Positions 26,037 to 35,432 of a DNA stretch of 62,339 bases are shown piece by piece. Made by a program: the position numbers and the translations under genes. How positions within the stretch are numbered: position 1 is the stretch's first letter; each line of letters begins with the position of its first letter. This stretch comes from Candidatus Borkfalkia stercoripullorum (GTDB lineage Bacteria > Bacillota > Clostridia > Christensenellales > Borkfalkiaceae): contig DWXC01000023.1 in assembly GCA_019119395.1 (NCBI GenBank), forward strand, positions 1 to 62,339, written 5' to 3'. A model generated the notes under the pieces. The model was not told the origin of the DNA. It was given only the letters and a program-made list of their open reading frames with translations, and made no database searches.

Positions 26037-27695
26037 CTATACCTTGCGCGGGCCGTTGATATAGCCGAAATCGTTCAGGGAGAGTTTGTCAAACGTGTAC
26101 CTGTCGTCGCCGAGCAGGAACAAAAGCACGTCCTCTTCCTCGAAGCACAGTTTTTCCTTCCGCGCATATTTGAGGCGGGTGAAGGGCGAAAACATGTGCG
26201 CGTATTTTTTGTAGCGCTTTTTCGCGAGTTCTCTCTCCTCTCCGTCGGCGGATGCCGCGCCGTGGCAGAACGGGCACAGTTTCCCGCGCATGGCTTCCTT
26301 GGAAAAGGGCCTGCCGCAGCAATCGCATACCTGCGCTTCGCTCTTTTCTATGAGCGTCATTTTATCCCGTACGAAAGCGAGGCGCGGCGTGTATTTGCGC
26401 GTGCCGTCGCCGTATGCGAACACGACTTCGGGGTACGGGCAGTCTTTGCACTTGCAGACGGGCTCTTCCGCCGTACCGAGGTTTTCCGTCTGCGCGGCGC
26501 ATACGCGGCGGGTACAGCCGCCCTGCACGCGCGGGTTTTCCTTACACCGCATCGTTTTGAGATGACGGGAAAATTCGCTGTTTTTCGCCACACGTTCCGC
26601 CTGTTCGTCCGTGACGCCGAGGTCGGCCGCGGCGGGGTCGATGACGACCGTTTCGGCATGTTCCTCGCCGTCCTCGCCCGTTTCGGTTATCTCGATGCGG
26701 TTGTTTTCTATGAGCGAACCCGAGCGGCAGTTGAGACAGTAAAGGCTGACGCTGCCGTTCAGCCCGACGGACGCGCGAAGCACCGCTTCGCCCTGCGAAC
26801 AGACGAGGTACGACGTATTGATCCAGCGCACGTGCGATATGCCGAGGGTATCCACCGCGCGGCATTCCAGCCGCACGTTGTCGTGCGAGATCTTTTCGAT
26901 GAGTTCCCCGACGATGCGCCGATCCTCCTCCCCGCTGAAACACAGACAGTCGGTAAAGGTATACCCCGCCGTCTTGCCGCCGAGCAGGTTTTCCATCGCT
27001 CCCAGAACGGCGTCTATCGTTTCCGACGCGCCGCCGTCCGGACGCGTACCCTTGTTCCCGTCGCCCGAAGGGATGATCTCGTAGAGATAATCGTCGATCT
27101 TTTTGGCTTCCTCTTCGAAGATCGGCTGCATTTTGCTGCCGATCTTGCGGAAATACACCTTGCCGAGCACGGGGACTGCCGCGCCCGTACCGCCCGAAAG
27201 TTCGACGCGCAGGGATACGCCGTAAATATCTTCCGTGCCGTCGGCACGGCTCCCTTCCCGCACCGTGACGGCGGGGAGGTCAGGCAAAAACTTTTCCGCG
27301 ATCTTTCCGAGCGCGCGGCGGCAGGTCTCTTTCTCCTTTTCGGAGACCGTACGCGCGTTCTGTTTGTATTCTATAAACGAATAGCGGCGGTGATAACTCG
27401 CGGCGACCTGCTCGATGAGGTTGAGCCAGACGGCCGTGCCGTCGTCCCGCCGCTTGCCGCGAAGGGCGGCGAACCAGCTCGCACCCTCGGCGGTCATGCC
27501 CGCTTCCCGCTGCCCGCCGCCCTGCACGTCCAGCCCCTTGTTTTCGCCGGAATACTCGAACGTGTACGCGCCGGTCACGATCTCCTTATCCGTCGCGCTC
27601 CGGACGACCTCGGGCGGGACGCAGCCGCCCGCAACGAGGCGGCATATGCTCCTGAATGCCTTTTCGTATTCTTTGCCGATGATGATCTTCGCCAT
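26037..27695 (-). CDS. Zinc-cluster protein, 552 aa
   Basis: Not recognised. The first 330 residues are alpha/beta with no motif I can name. Two Cys-rich groups follow: six Cys between about 382 and 425 (CKENPRVQGGC, CKCKDCP) and CDCCG...CPFCHG (about 455-480), the latter a clear zinc ribbon. A shorter pair is YCLNCRSG near 315. The C-terminus is basic and aromatic (FSPFTRLKYARKEK), compatible with a nucleic-acid contact. It starts 3 nt after the SNF2 gene, and both share Cys-rich C-terminal regions, so they may act as a complex. Confidence 0.75.
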   Translation of the reverse strand: MAKIIIGKEYEKAFRSICRLVAGGCVPPEVVRSATDKEIVTGAYTFEYSGENKGLDVQGGGQREAGMTAEGASWFAALRGKRRDDGTAVWLNLIEQVAASYHRRYSFIEYKQNARTVSEKEKETCRRALGKIAEKFLPDLPAVTVREGSRADGTEDIYGVSLRVELSGGTGAAVPVLGKVYFRKIGSKMQPIFEEEAKKIDDYLYEIIPSGDGNKGTRPDGGASETIDAVLGAMENLLGGKTAGYTFTDCLCFSGEEDRRIVGELIEKISHDNVRLECRAVDTLGISHVRWINTSYLVCSQGEAVLRASVGLNGSVSLYCLNCRSGSLIENNRIEITETGEDGEEHAETVVIDPAAADLGVTDEQAERVAKNSEFSRHLKTMRCKENPRVQGGCTRRVCAAQTENLGTAEEPVCKCKDCPYPEVVFAYGDGTRKYTPRLAFVRDKMTLIEKSEAQVCDCCGRPFSKEAMRGKLCPFCHGAASADGEERELAKKRYKKYAHMFSPFTRLKYARKEKLCFEEEDVLLFLLGDDRYTFDKLSLNDFGYINGPRKV

Positions 27696-27698
27696 GGC

Positions 27699-30494
27699 TT
27701 ACCTCCCGGCTCCGTCCGTTCCGTCCATGCGGAGGATCTTCTGGATGTCCCTGACCTTTTCCGCTTCCGCCTGCAAATTGCGGCAGAACCCCGCGCCGTT
27801 GTCGTGGCGGAAATCCCACGCCGCGCGTATGTACGTTGCAAAGGTACGCGCGAGCACGGGGCGGATCTTCCCTTCCCTGTGCGCCGCGGCGCAGACGGGG
27901 CAGTCGGCCTCCCACTTTTCGTTAAAGCGGATGACGTGCGGCCTCGGATAACAGGTCGCGTATTCGCAGGACGAGCATTCGGCGATCGCGCCTTCGCCCA
28001 CGTCGATGCGGCATTTGGGCATGCACAACTTGTTCGTGCAGGTGTAGCAAAGCTGCATCAGATCGCCGTCGCTGGTATTTTTGTCTTCGAGATATTTCGC
28101 GAGGGCGGGGCATTTGCCCTTCATGCCCTCCGTTTTGAAAAACGAGCAGTGCGATACGGCGCAGATCTTGCGGCAGTACACCTGCCTGTCGCCGTATTCG
28201 CCGCTGTTGCACATGATGCCCTTGCCCGCGTTGTTGACGGACATGCACAGATACCCCTCTTCGGAAACGGAACGGGCAAACACGGAATCGCACGCGTCGC
28301 ACTTGAAGTCGTACACGCTGATCTCTTCCATGAGCGTGCCGCGCGCGTCCGTTTCGCGGCACTGCGGCGTCGCGTCGCAGTACAATCTCCCGTTTTTCTT
28401 TTCCCTTTCGTAATCTTCCAGAGCGTACAGTTTCACGTTCCCGCAGACGGGGCAGCGCACGGTGACCATGCGTTCGTTGTTGCTGCCCGCTATGATGGTC
28501 GCGTCGCCGCTGCCCGACGACATCAGCCCGATGACGAGGAAATACATGAGCACGTAACCCTCCAGGCGGCTCATGTCCGCCAGGGAATAGATGCGCACGT
28601 TGCTCGTCTGCCCGAGGCGGAAGATGCGGCCGATGCGCTGATCCATGGCGAGCGGGTCGGGCGTGACCTGAAAATTGATGATGACGCTCGAATCCTGTAA
28701 ATTCACGCCCTCGGTGAAGGACGGGTCTTTGACCACGAGCACCGCGTCGTCCTTCGCCCTGAACTCTTCCACCGTTTCCGCCTTGCCGAGCGCCGTGCCC
28801 GAAAGCACGCGCGGGGAAAACTCCGCGTCGGAGCGGAGCGCCTGTTCGAAGCGGTCGGAAACGCTCTCTTCCTTTTTGAGTTCGTAATCGAAAAAGACGA
28901 GCACGCGGGAATTTTTATGTTCGCGCAGGATCTGTTTCGCCTTTTCGAGCTTGGCCGCGAACATGCAGTCCTCTTTATATTGCACGGGCACGAGTTCGTA
29001 CGCCGTTTCGGGCGGGAGACTGCGCATCTGATTCCAGTAATACCTGCCCGTATCCGCCTTGGAAAAGACGGGTTTTTCCGCGCCGACGGCGTTGACGATC
29101 TTACTGCCGAGCATTTCGGCGTACGCCTGATTGTACGGCCTGTTGCCGCGCACGTCGTTTATGTACCGTTCGAGGGACATGGCGTGCCCTCCGACGGAAA
29201 CCGCCTTTTCGCCGTACAGGTCGGAAAGGTCTATCTTCATCTCTTCCCCGTTCAGCCCCGTCGTGGAAAGGACGGCGGGCTTTTCCTTCATCGGGAAAAA
29301 GAGATAATTGAACAGTTCTTTCTTTTTGGTCAGCACGTTGTTGGGCTGACGGATCATGATCGAGCGCAGCACGCCGTTGTGATAGGCGCTTGCGACCTGC
29401 GCGAGCACTTCTGCCGCGATCTGCCCGTTTTCTTTGAGAAATTCCTGCGCGATCTGATAGCGTTCCCCCTCGGTGCGGGAGGAAAAGTCGGCAATGCCGT
29501 GCGCCTGCAGGTATGCCGCAAAAGCCGCGCCGTGCGTACCCGTCACTTCGATGAGTTTGACCTTTTTGATAAACTCCATGACGGTGGCCGCGCCGCGGCA
29601 GACGTGCTGTTTGTAATACTTTTTCTCTTTATTGTATTCGGCGCTGCGCTCCTTGTCTTCCTTTTCGTCGAAATCGTCGGGATTGCCGCCCTTGCAGCGG
29701 ATGAAATACCACAGGCGGAACATATGCTCGAGGTTGCCCGAGTGCGGGGTCGCCGAAAGGAGAAGGCAATAGGTCATGTTCGCCTTCTTTTTGGTCTCCA
29801 TCATGAGGGAGAGAAGTTTCATCGCCTTGGCGTACCTGCCCTCTTCCGCGCAGAGGTGGTGCGCCTCGTCCACGACGATCACGTCGAAGAGGAGCCGCTT
29901 GGTCTCCTCCGGCCAGCAGACGAAATCCTCCGTCTTTACGATGACGGGGCGGAGCGGCCGCAGGAATCCGCTGTCGCTTTCGCACTCGAGCGAAGAAATG
30001 TCTATGTCCGCGCCGATGGTTTGCAGCACGCCTTTGCCGAGCCCGAACTGATTTTCGAGCACGTCCACCCAGTTCGCGTACACCTGTTCGGGCACGACCA
30101 GCAGGAGGGAACGCACTTTATCCCGCACGGCGAGCTCGCTCAAAACGACGCACGCTTCATACGTCTTGCCGCTGCCCACGACGTCCGCCAAAAGCCCGAA
30201 GCCGCGCAGTTCGCGCAGGAACGCGAGCGCCGCGTCGCGCTGATGCTGCAGGATAACGCCGTCGTTGAAACCCTGCTTTTCGACGATGCCGTAACCGTTT
30301 TTGCCCTTTTTGTATTTGGAAGGGTCGATCTTGAGCATGGAAAAGTCGTCGAAACGGTCGAGCGCTTCGACGGCGCGGTTCATTTCCGCGATCTTCGCGT
30401 TGTACGATTCCTTTACCGATGAAAGGCGCGTCCTCTGCTTTTCCCTGTCGAACGCCGCCTGACCCGCTTCGATGCGGTAATTTTTTTTGCTCAT
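27699..30494 (-). CDS. SNF2-type helicase-like ATPase with Cys-rich tail
   Basis: 931 residues. The SF2/SNF2 motor is clear: Walker A VVGSGKTYE (about 104-112), DEAHH (about 206), motif III LLLSATPHSGN (about 245-255), motif V TEGVNLQ, and motif VI DQRIGRIFRLGQ (about 613-624). The final 280 residues carry 22 cysteines in repeated CxxC groups (RCPVCG, KCDACD, LCYTCTNKLC, ECSSCEYATC, DCPVCAAAH), implying several zinc sites. SNF2 ATPases translocate on double-stranded nucleic acid and are frequent in defence loci such as DISARM, though this tail is unlike the DrmD I know. It starts 13 nt after the Hsp70-like gene. Confidence 0.88.
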   Translation of the reverse strand: MSKKNYRIEAGQAAFDREKQRTRLSSVKESYNAKIAEMNRAVEALDRFDDFSMLKIDPSKYKKGKNGYGIVEKQGFNDGVILQHQRDAALAFLRELRGFGLLADVVGSGKTYEACVVLSELAVRDKVRSLLLVVPEQVYANWVDVLENQFGLGKGVLQTIGADIDISSLECESDSGFLRPLRPVIVKTEDFVCWPEETKRLLFDVIVVDEAHHLCAEEGRYAKAMKLLSLMMETKKKANMTYCLLLSATPHSGNLEHMFRLWYFIRCKGGNPDDFDEKEDKERSAEYNKEKKYYKQHVCRGAATVMEFIKKVKLIEVTGTHGAAFAAYLQAHGIADFSSRTEGERYQIAQEFLKENGQIAAEVLAQVASAYHNGVLRSIMIRQPNNVLTKKKELFNYLFFPMKEKPAVLSTTGLNGEEMKIDLSDLYGEKAVSVGGHAMSLERYINDVRGNRPYNQAYAEMLGSKIVNAVGAEKPVFSKADTGRYYWNQMRSLPPETAYELVPVQYKEDCMFAAKLEKAKQILREHKNSRVLVFFDYELKKEESVSDRFEQALRSDAEFSPRVLSGTALGKAETVEEFRAKDDAVLVVKDPSFTEGVNLQDSSVIINFQVTPDPLAMDQRIGRIFRLGQTSNVRIYSLADMSRLEGYVLMYFLVIGLMSSGSGDATIIAGSNNERMVTVRCPVCGNVKLYALEDYEREKKNGRLYCDATPQCRETDARGTLMEEISVYDFKCDACDSVFARSVSEEGYLCMSVNNAGKGIMCNSGEYGDRQVYCRKICAVSHCSFFKTEGMKGKCPALAKYLEDKNTSDGDLMQLCYTCTNKLCMPKCRIDVGEGAIAECSSCEYATCYPRPHVIRFNEKWEADCPVCAAAHREGKIRPVLARTFATYIRAAWDFRHDNGAGFCRNLQAEAEKVRDIQKILRMDGTDGAGR

Positions 30495-30507
30495 AACTTT
30501 TTCTCCC

Positions 30508-32511
30508 TCAGTCGTCCGCCTGGACGAGGAATTCGTCCATGCCTTCGAAGCGGACTTCTATCTCGCTCGCGGGGACGCGTACGCGCCTGCCCGACCAGAT
30601 GCCCGACGAAAACTCTCCCGAAGCGATATATTCGATGGTCGCCGTGCCGCCGTTCGCGTCGCGGTCGTTCTCGATATACGGGAACGCCCTGCCGTCGCCG
30701 TCCACCCTGACCCCCTCGCGGAAGTAAAGGCGGGTATTGTGCAGGCGGCAGCGCCTGCCTCCGTGGTAGAAATAAATGGTCGCGCCGCCCTTGCCCGAAA
30801 CGACTTTCAGCCCCACGACCTTCTCCGCGTTTTTACGCCAGGCGTGATCGTCCGTATTGCCGATGAGGAGATATACCTTTCCGCCCATTTCGTAATACTG
30901 CGAACGCAGCTGCGATGCGAATTTGCGCCCCGCGATGTCCTCCTCGGTGACCGCCACGGCGTAGATCTGGTCGTTCCGCACCTCTTCCAGCACGAGCGGC
31001 GAGCCGAAGTTGGACGGCACGGCGAAGATGTTGCCGCTTTCGTCGAGCGGCGTGCCCCTGTTGACGAATATGGACAAAAACTTTTCCCGCAGGGTGTTGA
31101 TGACGAACCACGTCGCGTACGAAAGGGCGATGACCGTTTTCAGATCGTAATTTTTGAGGGAAACGATCGCACCGCCCACCGCGGGCGCGTAAGTCGAATC
31201 TTCATACGAAAGGATGTTGAACCCGTCAGCGTCGTTCTTCCAGTCGTCGAAGGTATAAAACTCCGCCCAAGGGGCCTGTTTTTTCACTTCGCGGCAGATA
31301 TAGGTGAAGATCGAATACGTTTCCACCAGCCCGCCCGAAAGAAATATCTTTTTGACCCCGTCGTTGACGGGGCGCCTGATCTCGTTCAGGATGTAATCGA
31401 CGATCCTGCGCGCGACGCCCTCGTCGCCCGCGACGCCGATGCAGGAACAAAATTCCTCGCGGGTGATCTTGCGCTGTATGTACAGATCGCGGCTCAGCCC
31501 CACCGGCACGCCGTTTTCGAAAACGCTCCCCTCCTTTACGGGAACGCTCAGCAGCATCTTGGCTTTTTTTATGTCCTTCATGAAGAGGTACTGCTTCGAA
31601 TGCAGCCCCCGTTCGCAGATGTGCCCCTCCGCGCCGTAGGAGGGCGTACCCACCGTTTCGCGGCGAAGGACGCGGTTTTCGATATATTCCGCGACGGCGT
31701 CGTCCACGTCGTTGCCGCCCACGTCGCAGGGTTCGCTGTGCCCGTCCGCGCCGTCCACGACGAGCTGGTCGTTGTCGAGAAGGCTCGCCTTGACGACGGA
31801 GATGTCCTCTTCCCCGAGGTCGAACACCAAAAGGCTTTCGCCCCGCTCGATCATCCCGCGCTGATATGCGTACATGCTCAGCGCCTTGGTGGAACTGAGC
31901 ACTTTCGCGGGTTCCGCGCCGAACGCGGTCTTTACCAGGCGGGAAAGTTCCGCCGTGTACGCCCTGCCCGTACGGGAAGGATGCACGAGCGCGACGCGCA
32001 CGAATTTATAAAATTCGACGTGCTTTTGCGCCGAAAGGCGCGACACCCGCTCGAATATCATCGCGCGCGCGTACGCGAAAAAGTTCTCGCAGACCTGCCG
32101 CGGCGTACAATTCGCCTCGAAAGTCATGTCCTCCTCGACCATTTTCCCGAAATCTTCGAGCATTTTACGCCGAACGGGGAAATAAAATTTAGGGAACTTT
32201 TTTTCTTTGCTGTAAAAATCCCTGTTTTTTGCCTGTACCGCGCCGTCTTTGCGGGGCAGAAGCAGGGACAGCAGGGATTTTATTTTGACCACGTTGACGA
32301 AAGAGCGGCTGCCCGCGCGGTCGACCTGATCCCCGTACAGCCATGCGCCCGTACCCTCGTCGTAATAGGCGATGGCGGGCAGCGCGACCTCGGTCATCAC
32401 GCCCTCTTTCATCAATTTTCCGTATGAAATTCCGTCCGTTCCCTCGTAGGCGTACGCGGCTTTGAGCGTATCGCTGCCGAGGTCGAGCCCGATGTGCAGT
32501 GCGAGAGGCAT
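30508..32511 (-). CDS. Hsp70-like actin-fold ATPase with divergent C-terminus
   Basis: 667 residues. The N-terminal ATPase has the actin/Hsp70 motifs in order: phosphate-1 IGLDLGSDTLKA (7-18), phosphate-2 FDLGEEDISV (about 227-236), GGNDVDDAV (about 262-270), and the adenosine motif IFLSGGLVE (about 387-395). The remaining 270 residues are beta-rich (YLLIGNTDDHAW, ATIYFYHGGRRC) and do not show the usual Hsp70 substrate-binding domain or a lid. It may hold clients or nucleotides in a different way. It is the first gene of the operon, about 25 nt downstream of a consensus promoter. Confidence 0.87.
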   Translation of the reverse strand: MPLALHIGLDLGSDTLKAAYAYEGTDGISYGKLMKEGVMTEVALPAIAYYDEGTGAWLYGDQVDRAGSRSFVNVVKIKSLLSLLLPRKDGAVQAKNRDFYSKEKKFPKFYFPVRRKMLEDFGKMVEEDMTFEANCTPRQVCENFFAYARAMIFERVSRLSAQKHVEFYKFVRVALVHPSRTGRAYTAELSRLVKTAFGAEPAKVLSSTKALSMYAYQRGMIERGESLLVFDLGEEDISVVKASLLDNDQLVVDGADGHSEPCDVGGNDVDDAVAEYIENRVLRRETVGTPSYGAEGHICERGLHSKQYLFMKDIKKAKMLLSVPVKEGSVFENGVPVGLSRDLYIQRKITREEFCSCIGVAGDEGVARRIVDYILNEIRRPVNDGVKKIFLSGGLVETYSIFTYICREVKKQAPWAEFYTFDDWKNDADGFNILSYEDSTYAPAVGGAIVSLKNYDLKTVIALSYATWFVINTLREKFLSIFVNRGTPLDESGNIFAVPSNFGSPLVLEEVRNDQIYAVAVTEEDIAGRKFASQLRSQYYEMGGKVYLLIGNTDDHAWRKNAEKVVGLKVVSGKGGATIYFYHGGRRCRLHNTRLYFREGVRVDGDGRAFPYIENDRDANGGTATIEYIASGEFSSGIWSGRRVRVPASEIEVRFEGMDEFLVQADD

Positions 32512-32544
32512 TTTCCCCGATCCTTCGTTTTTTATTCAGTATGT

Positions 32545-32573
32545 ATTGTATCACAATCGGACAAAAAACGCAA
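32545..32573 (-). promoter_or_regulatory. Promoter of the ten-gene operon
   Basis: TTGCGT (32568-32573), 17 nt, TACAAT (32545-32550) with TGA immediately before it (extended -10 TGATACAAT). The predicted leader before the Hsp70-like ATG is only about 27 nt. The remainder of 32574-32679 shows no gene. Confidence 0.75.
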
Positions 32574-32679
32574 TGAGAAAATTGCAATATCGCGTGAAAT
32601 ATAAAATTTGGCAATACAGGGCGCAGTTTTTGAGACACATGGCCGCGCGGCGCTCCCCGCCCCGCCGCAGGATACGGCA

Positions 32680-32706
32680 AGCGCCCCCGCAAACCGCGGG
32701 GGCGCT
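32680..32706 (-). terminator. Hairpin after the GH51 gene
   Basis: Perfect 11-bp GC-rich stem AGCGCCCCCGC/GCGGGGGCGCT with a 5-nt loop, 9 nt past the arabinofuranosidase stop. The minus-strand T-run is weak, so confidence is moderate. Confidence 0.6.
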
Positions 32707-32714
32707 CCTTCTTT

Positions 32715-35306
32715 CTATTCGATGACAAAGATCGTGACGCTGTTTTTGTCGAGCGTGTATTCGAGTTTGTTGCCGGCAACGGAGATCTCCTTTTCGCGCG
32801 GAAGAATGTTGTGCTTCGCGCCGTAATTCGTGCCGATCTCGTTGATGACGTTTTCATCGTCGTCGGAAAGGGTGACGACGCGCGCCTTCTTTTTGCCGCC
32901 GAAATTTTTGATGTCCGCCGTCATCTTCTGTTCCTTTCCGCTGACGTTCACGACTTTGAGATAGATCTTATCTTCGTCGAACGTTGCGGACTGAAACACG
33001 CGTTCGTTGACCTTCCACACGTTTTTGTCGAACAGGAAATGCCATTCTCCGTCCTTGAAGAGGTGCGCCGTCAGCTTTTTACGCGTGTAAGCGAGCCGCA
33101 TCGTGTTGCCCTCCGGGCTGTAACCGATAAAGCGGTCTTTCCCCATCAGCTCGCACACGGTGCGCATGAAATCCACCCTTTTATCGAAAGAAACGTCGTA
33201 GCCTTTGTGGTTTTTGCCGTACTGGCAGCTCATGGAAAAGCCGTTGCAGTCCATCGTGCCGCGGTCTTCGACCTCTTTCACGCCGACGCCCGCGATAAAA
33301 CTCTGTGCCCCGCCGAGCCGCCTGAAATCGATCTCGACCTCGCAGTCGGAAAATTCCCCGTCGAGATAATAACCGTTGAACGCGTCCGCCTCGTCGATGA
33401 CAAGTTCGCCGCCCTCGACCCTGCCGCCGATGCAGCGGGGATATAATTTCCAGCCGCCCATGCCGTCTTTGAAGTTGTGGCGGTACAGCTCCGAACCGTC
33501 TTTCAGGCTCCTTACCCGCACTTCGCGGACGGCGACTTTGGTCGCGTGCGCGCCGACCAGAAGGCCGCCCGCGTTGTCGTCGCTGACCTCGCTCACGCCG
33601 TCGATGAGCGTTTTGCCCGTATTCGCCGCGAACATCTGCTGAACATAGTAGTTGGGAGTGAACATCATGTCCCTAGGATTGAACCAGATCAGATTGGGCG
33701 TCCACCTGTAATTTGCGGTGGAGGCGAAGAGCGGCGCGTAACAGGTCATTTTCACGACGTCGCTGTTCCTCTCGCAGCCCGTGAGGAACGCCGCTTCCGC
33801 GAGAGCGGAACGCAGGTTGTTTTCGCCGTTGAGCCTTCCGCGGCCGTCGCTCATGGTGTGCATCGCGTATTCGCCCATGAACACTTTCGCGCCGCCGCGG
33901 TCATAGCAGTCGTAGCGCTTGGTGTTGTCGATAAACCACTGATAGGAATTGTAAACGTGTTCGTCCACGATCATGTCGCGGTACTTTTCGTTGATGACTT
34001 TCCAGTTGTCGTTGGAATCCTGCGGGCGGATGTCGACGCCCGCGGTGGTGACCACGGTCACGCCGAATTTGCGGATGAGATCGACCTGCGTGCCCGCATA
34101 ATCGTACTGTTTCAGGCCCAGAAGGCAGGCGGCAAAGTTTTCGAAATATTCGTTGCCCCAGTTTTCGTTTCCTATGCCGATATATTCGAGCGCGAACGGC
34201 GCGGGGTGCCCCATATCGGCGCGCACTTTCGCCCAGCGCGCTTCCGTTTCGTCCGCGGAATTTACGTCGCCCTTGGCGAAATACAGAAGATGTGCGGCAT
34301 TGTCGATGACTTCGTGCTTGAACGTCTCCGTGCCCGGCATGATGCGGCGGTAGCCGTTGCCGCGCTGTTCGCCCACGCGGATCTGACACAGCAGCCCCGC
34401 GTGCAGAACGGGCAGCGGCGCCATGTTCAGATCTTCGCACAGGCAGAAATATTCGTAAAAGCCCACCCCGTACGACTGCATGTAGCCCCAGGTGTTGGCG
34501 ATCTGTTTCCTCGTCTCCAAAGGCCCGACCGTGTTGCGCCATTTATAGAAATTGTCGAACGTTTCGTCCCCTTCCACGACGCAGCCGCCGGGGAAGCGGA
34601 AAAAGGAAGGATGGCAGTCTTTGAGCGCCTTGACGATACGCGGGGAAAGTTTACCGTTCCTGTACTTGTCGGGGTCGCCCCACACGGACGAGGGGAGAAG
34701 GGAAACACAGTCTATGCCGATATGCCCGTTCCCCTTGAATACGATGACGAGCCTGCCCATTTCCGTGGCGAGCGCCTTGAAAGAGCAGCGCACCTTTTCC
34801 CACGAGCCGTCTCCGCCCGAAAGCGGGATCTCGGCGACGGCGGTGAGCGTGGAACGCGCGCCGCGGACATACACTTCCGCCTTGCCCGTAAAGCCCATCT
34901 TTTTGACGAACATGCTGAAATTGTACGTTTCCCCTTTATCGAGCGCCATGCCGTAATAATTCCAGCCGCCGACGGCAAAGCCGGGGTTTTCGAGACGGTA
35001 AATGCCGCCCACGCACAGCACGAGATAGGAAGGATTGGTCGGCGCGATGCCGCCCGACTCCGAAATATAATGCGGGCCCGCGCCCGAAATGTCCCAGTAC
35101 GCCGCCTTTTGCTTGCGGAGCTGCACGGGGGACGCCGCATTGAAATTGTCGTACGCGAAATACTCGAATTCGAAAGAATTGTTGATGACCATTTCGGCGT
35201 TCAGCCCGCCGTCCGCCGCCTGGTTGATGTCCTCAAAAAACAGGCCGTAGAGATGCTTGCTGACTTCGATGCCGCTCTTGCTCTTGTCCAGAGAGAATCT
35301 GACCAT
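32715..35306 (-). CDS. GH51 alpha-L-arabinofuranosidase
   Basis: 863 residues. A retaining arabinofuranosidase that releases arabinose from plant arabinoxylan or arabinan. The GH51 signatures are present: GLFFEDINQAADGGLNAEM near the N-terminus, RFPGGCVVEG, the acid/base region IGIGNENWG with Glu381, and the nucleophile region VFMGEYAMH with Glu479. No signal peptide is seen, so it is probably cytoplasmic. There is a non-GH51 beta insertion near 590-700 (a carbohydrate-binding-like segment). The start at ATG 35306 (MVRFSLDKSKSG, GGGAG upstream) is preferred to an earlier in-frame start at 35363. Confidence 0.95.
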   Translation of the reverse strand: MVRFSLDKSKSGIEVSKHLYGLFFEDINQAADGGLNAEMVINNSFEFEYFAYDNFNAASPVQLRKQKAAYWDISGAGPHYISESGGIAPTNPSYLVLCVGGIYRLENPGFAVGGWNYYGMALDKGETYNFSMFVKKMGFTGKAEVYVRGARSTLTAVAEIPLSGGDGSWEKVRCSFKALATEMGRLVIVFKGNGHIGIDCVSLLPSSVWGDPDKYRNGKLSPRIVKALKDCHPSFFRFPGGCVVEGDETFDNFYKWRNTVGPLETRKQIANTWGYMQSYGVGFYEYFCLCEDLNMAPLPVLHAGLLCQIRVGEQRGNGYRRIMPGTETFKHEVIDNAAHLLYFAKGDVNSADETEARWAKVRADMGHPAPFALEYIGIGNENWGNEYFENFAACLLGLKQYDYAGTQVDLIRKFGVTVVTTAGVDIRPQDSNDNWKVINEKYRDMIVDEHVYNSYQWFIDNTKRYDCYDRGGAKVFMGEYAMHTMSDGRGRLNGENNLRSALAEAAFLTGCERNSDVVKMTCYAPLFASTANYRWTPNLIWFNPRDMMFTPNYYVQQMFAANTGKTLIDGVSEVSDDNAGGLLVGAHATKVAVREVRVRSLKDGSELYRHNFKDGMGGWKLYPRCIGGRVEGGELVIDEADAFNGYYLDGEFSDCEVEIDFRRLGGAQSFIAGVGVKEVEDRGTMDCNGFSMSCQYGKNHKGYDVSFDKRVDFMRTVCELMGKDRFIGYSPEGNTMRLAYTRKKLTAHLFKDGEWHFLFDKNVWKVNERVFQSATFDEDKIYLKVVNVSGKEQKMTADIKNFGGKKKARVVTLSDDDENVINEIGTNYGAKHNILPREKEISVAGNKLEYTLDKNSVTIFVIE

Positions 35307-35334
35307 AATAAAACGCTCCCGTGTTTTTTCTTCT

Positions 35335-35363
35335 ATTGTATCACATCGGAAAAAGCCCGTCAA
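35335..35363 (-). promoter_or_regulatory. Promoter of the GH51 gene
   Basis: TTGACG (35358-35363), 17 nt, TACAAT (35335-35340) with an extended -10 TGATACAAT. Confidence 0.75.
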
Positions 35364-35432
35364 CGGTTGGCCGAAAAAAACCTCCCCCGCAAAGGGGAGG
35401 TGAACGTTTCTTTTTTCCGGGCGCGCGCACGA

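Noticed and set aside
26196..28700. Plus-strand frame of 834 codons
   Set aside because: Antisense to the zinc-cluster and SNF2 genes; codon pattern and lack of motifs show it is a shadow.
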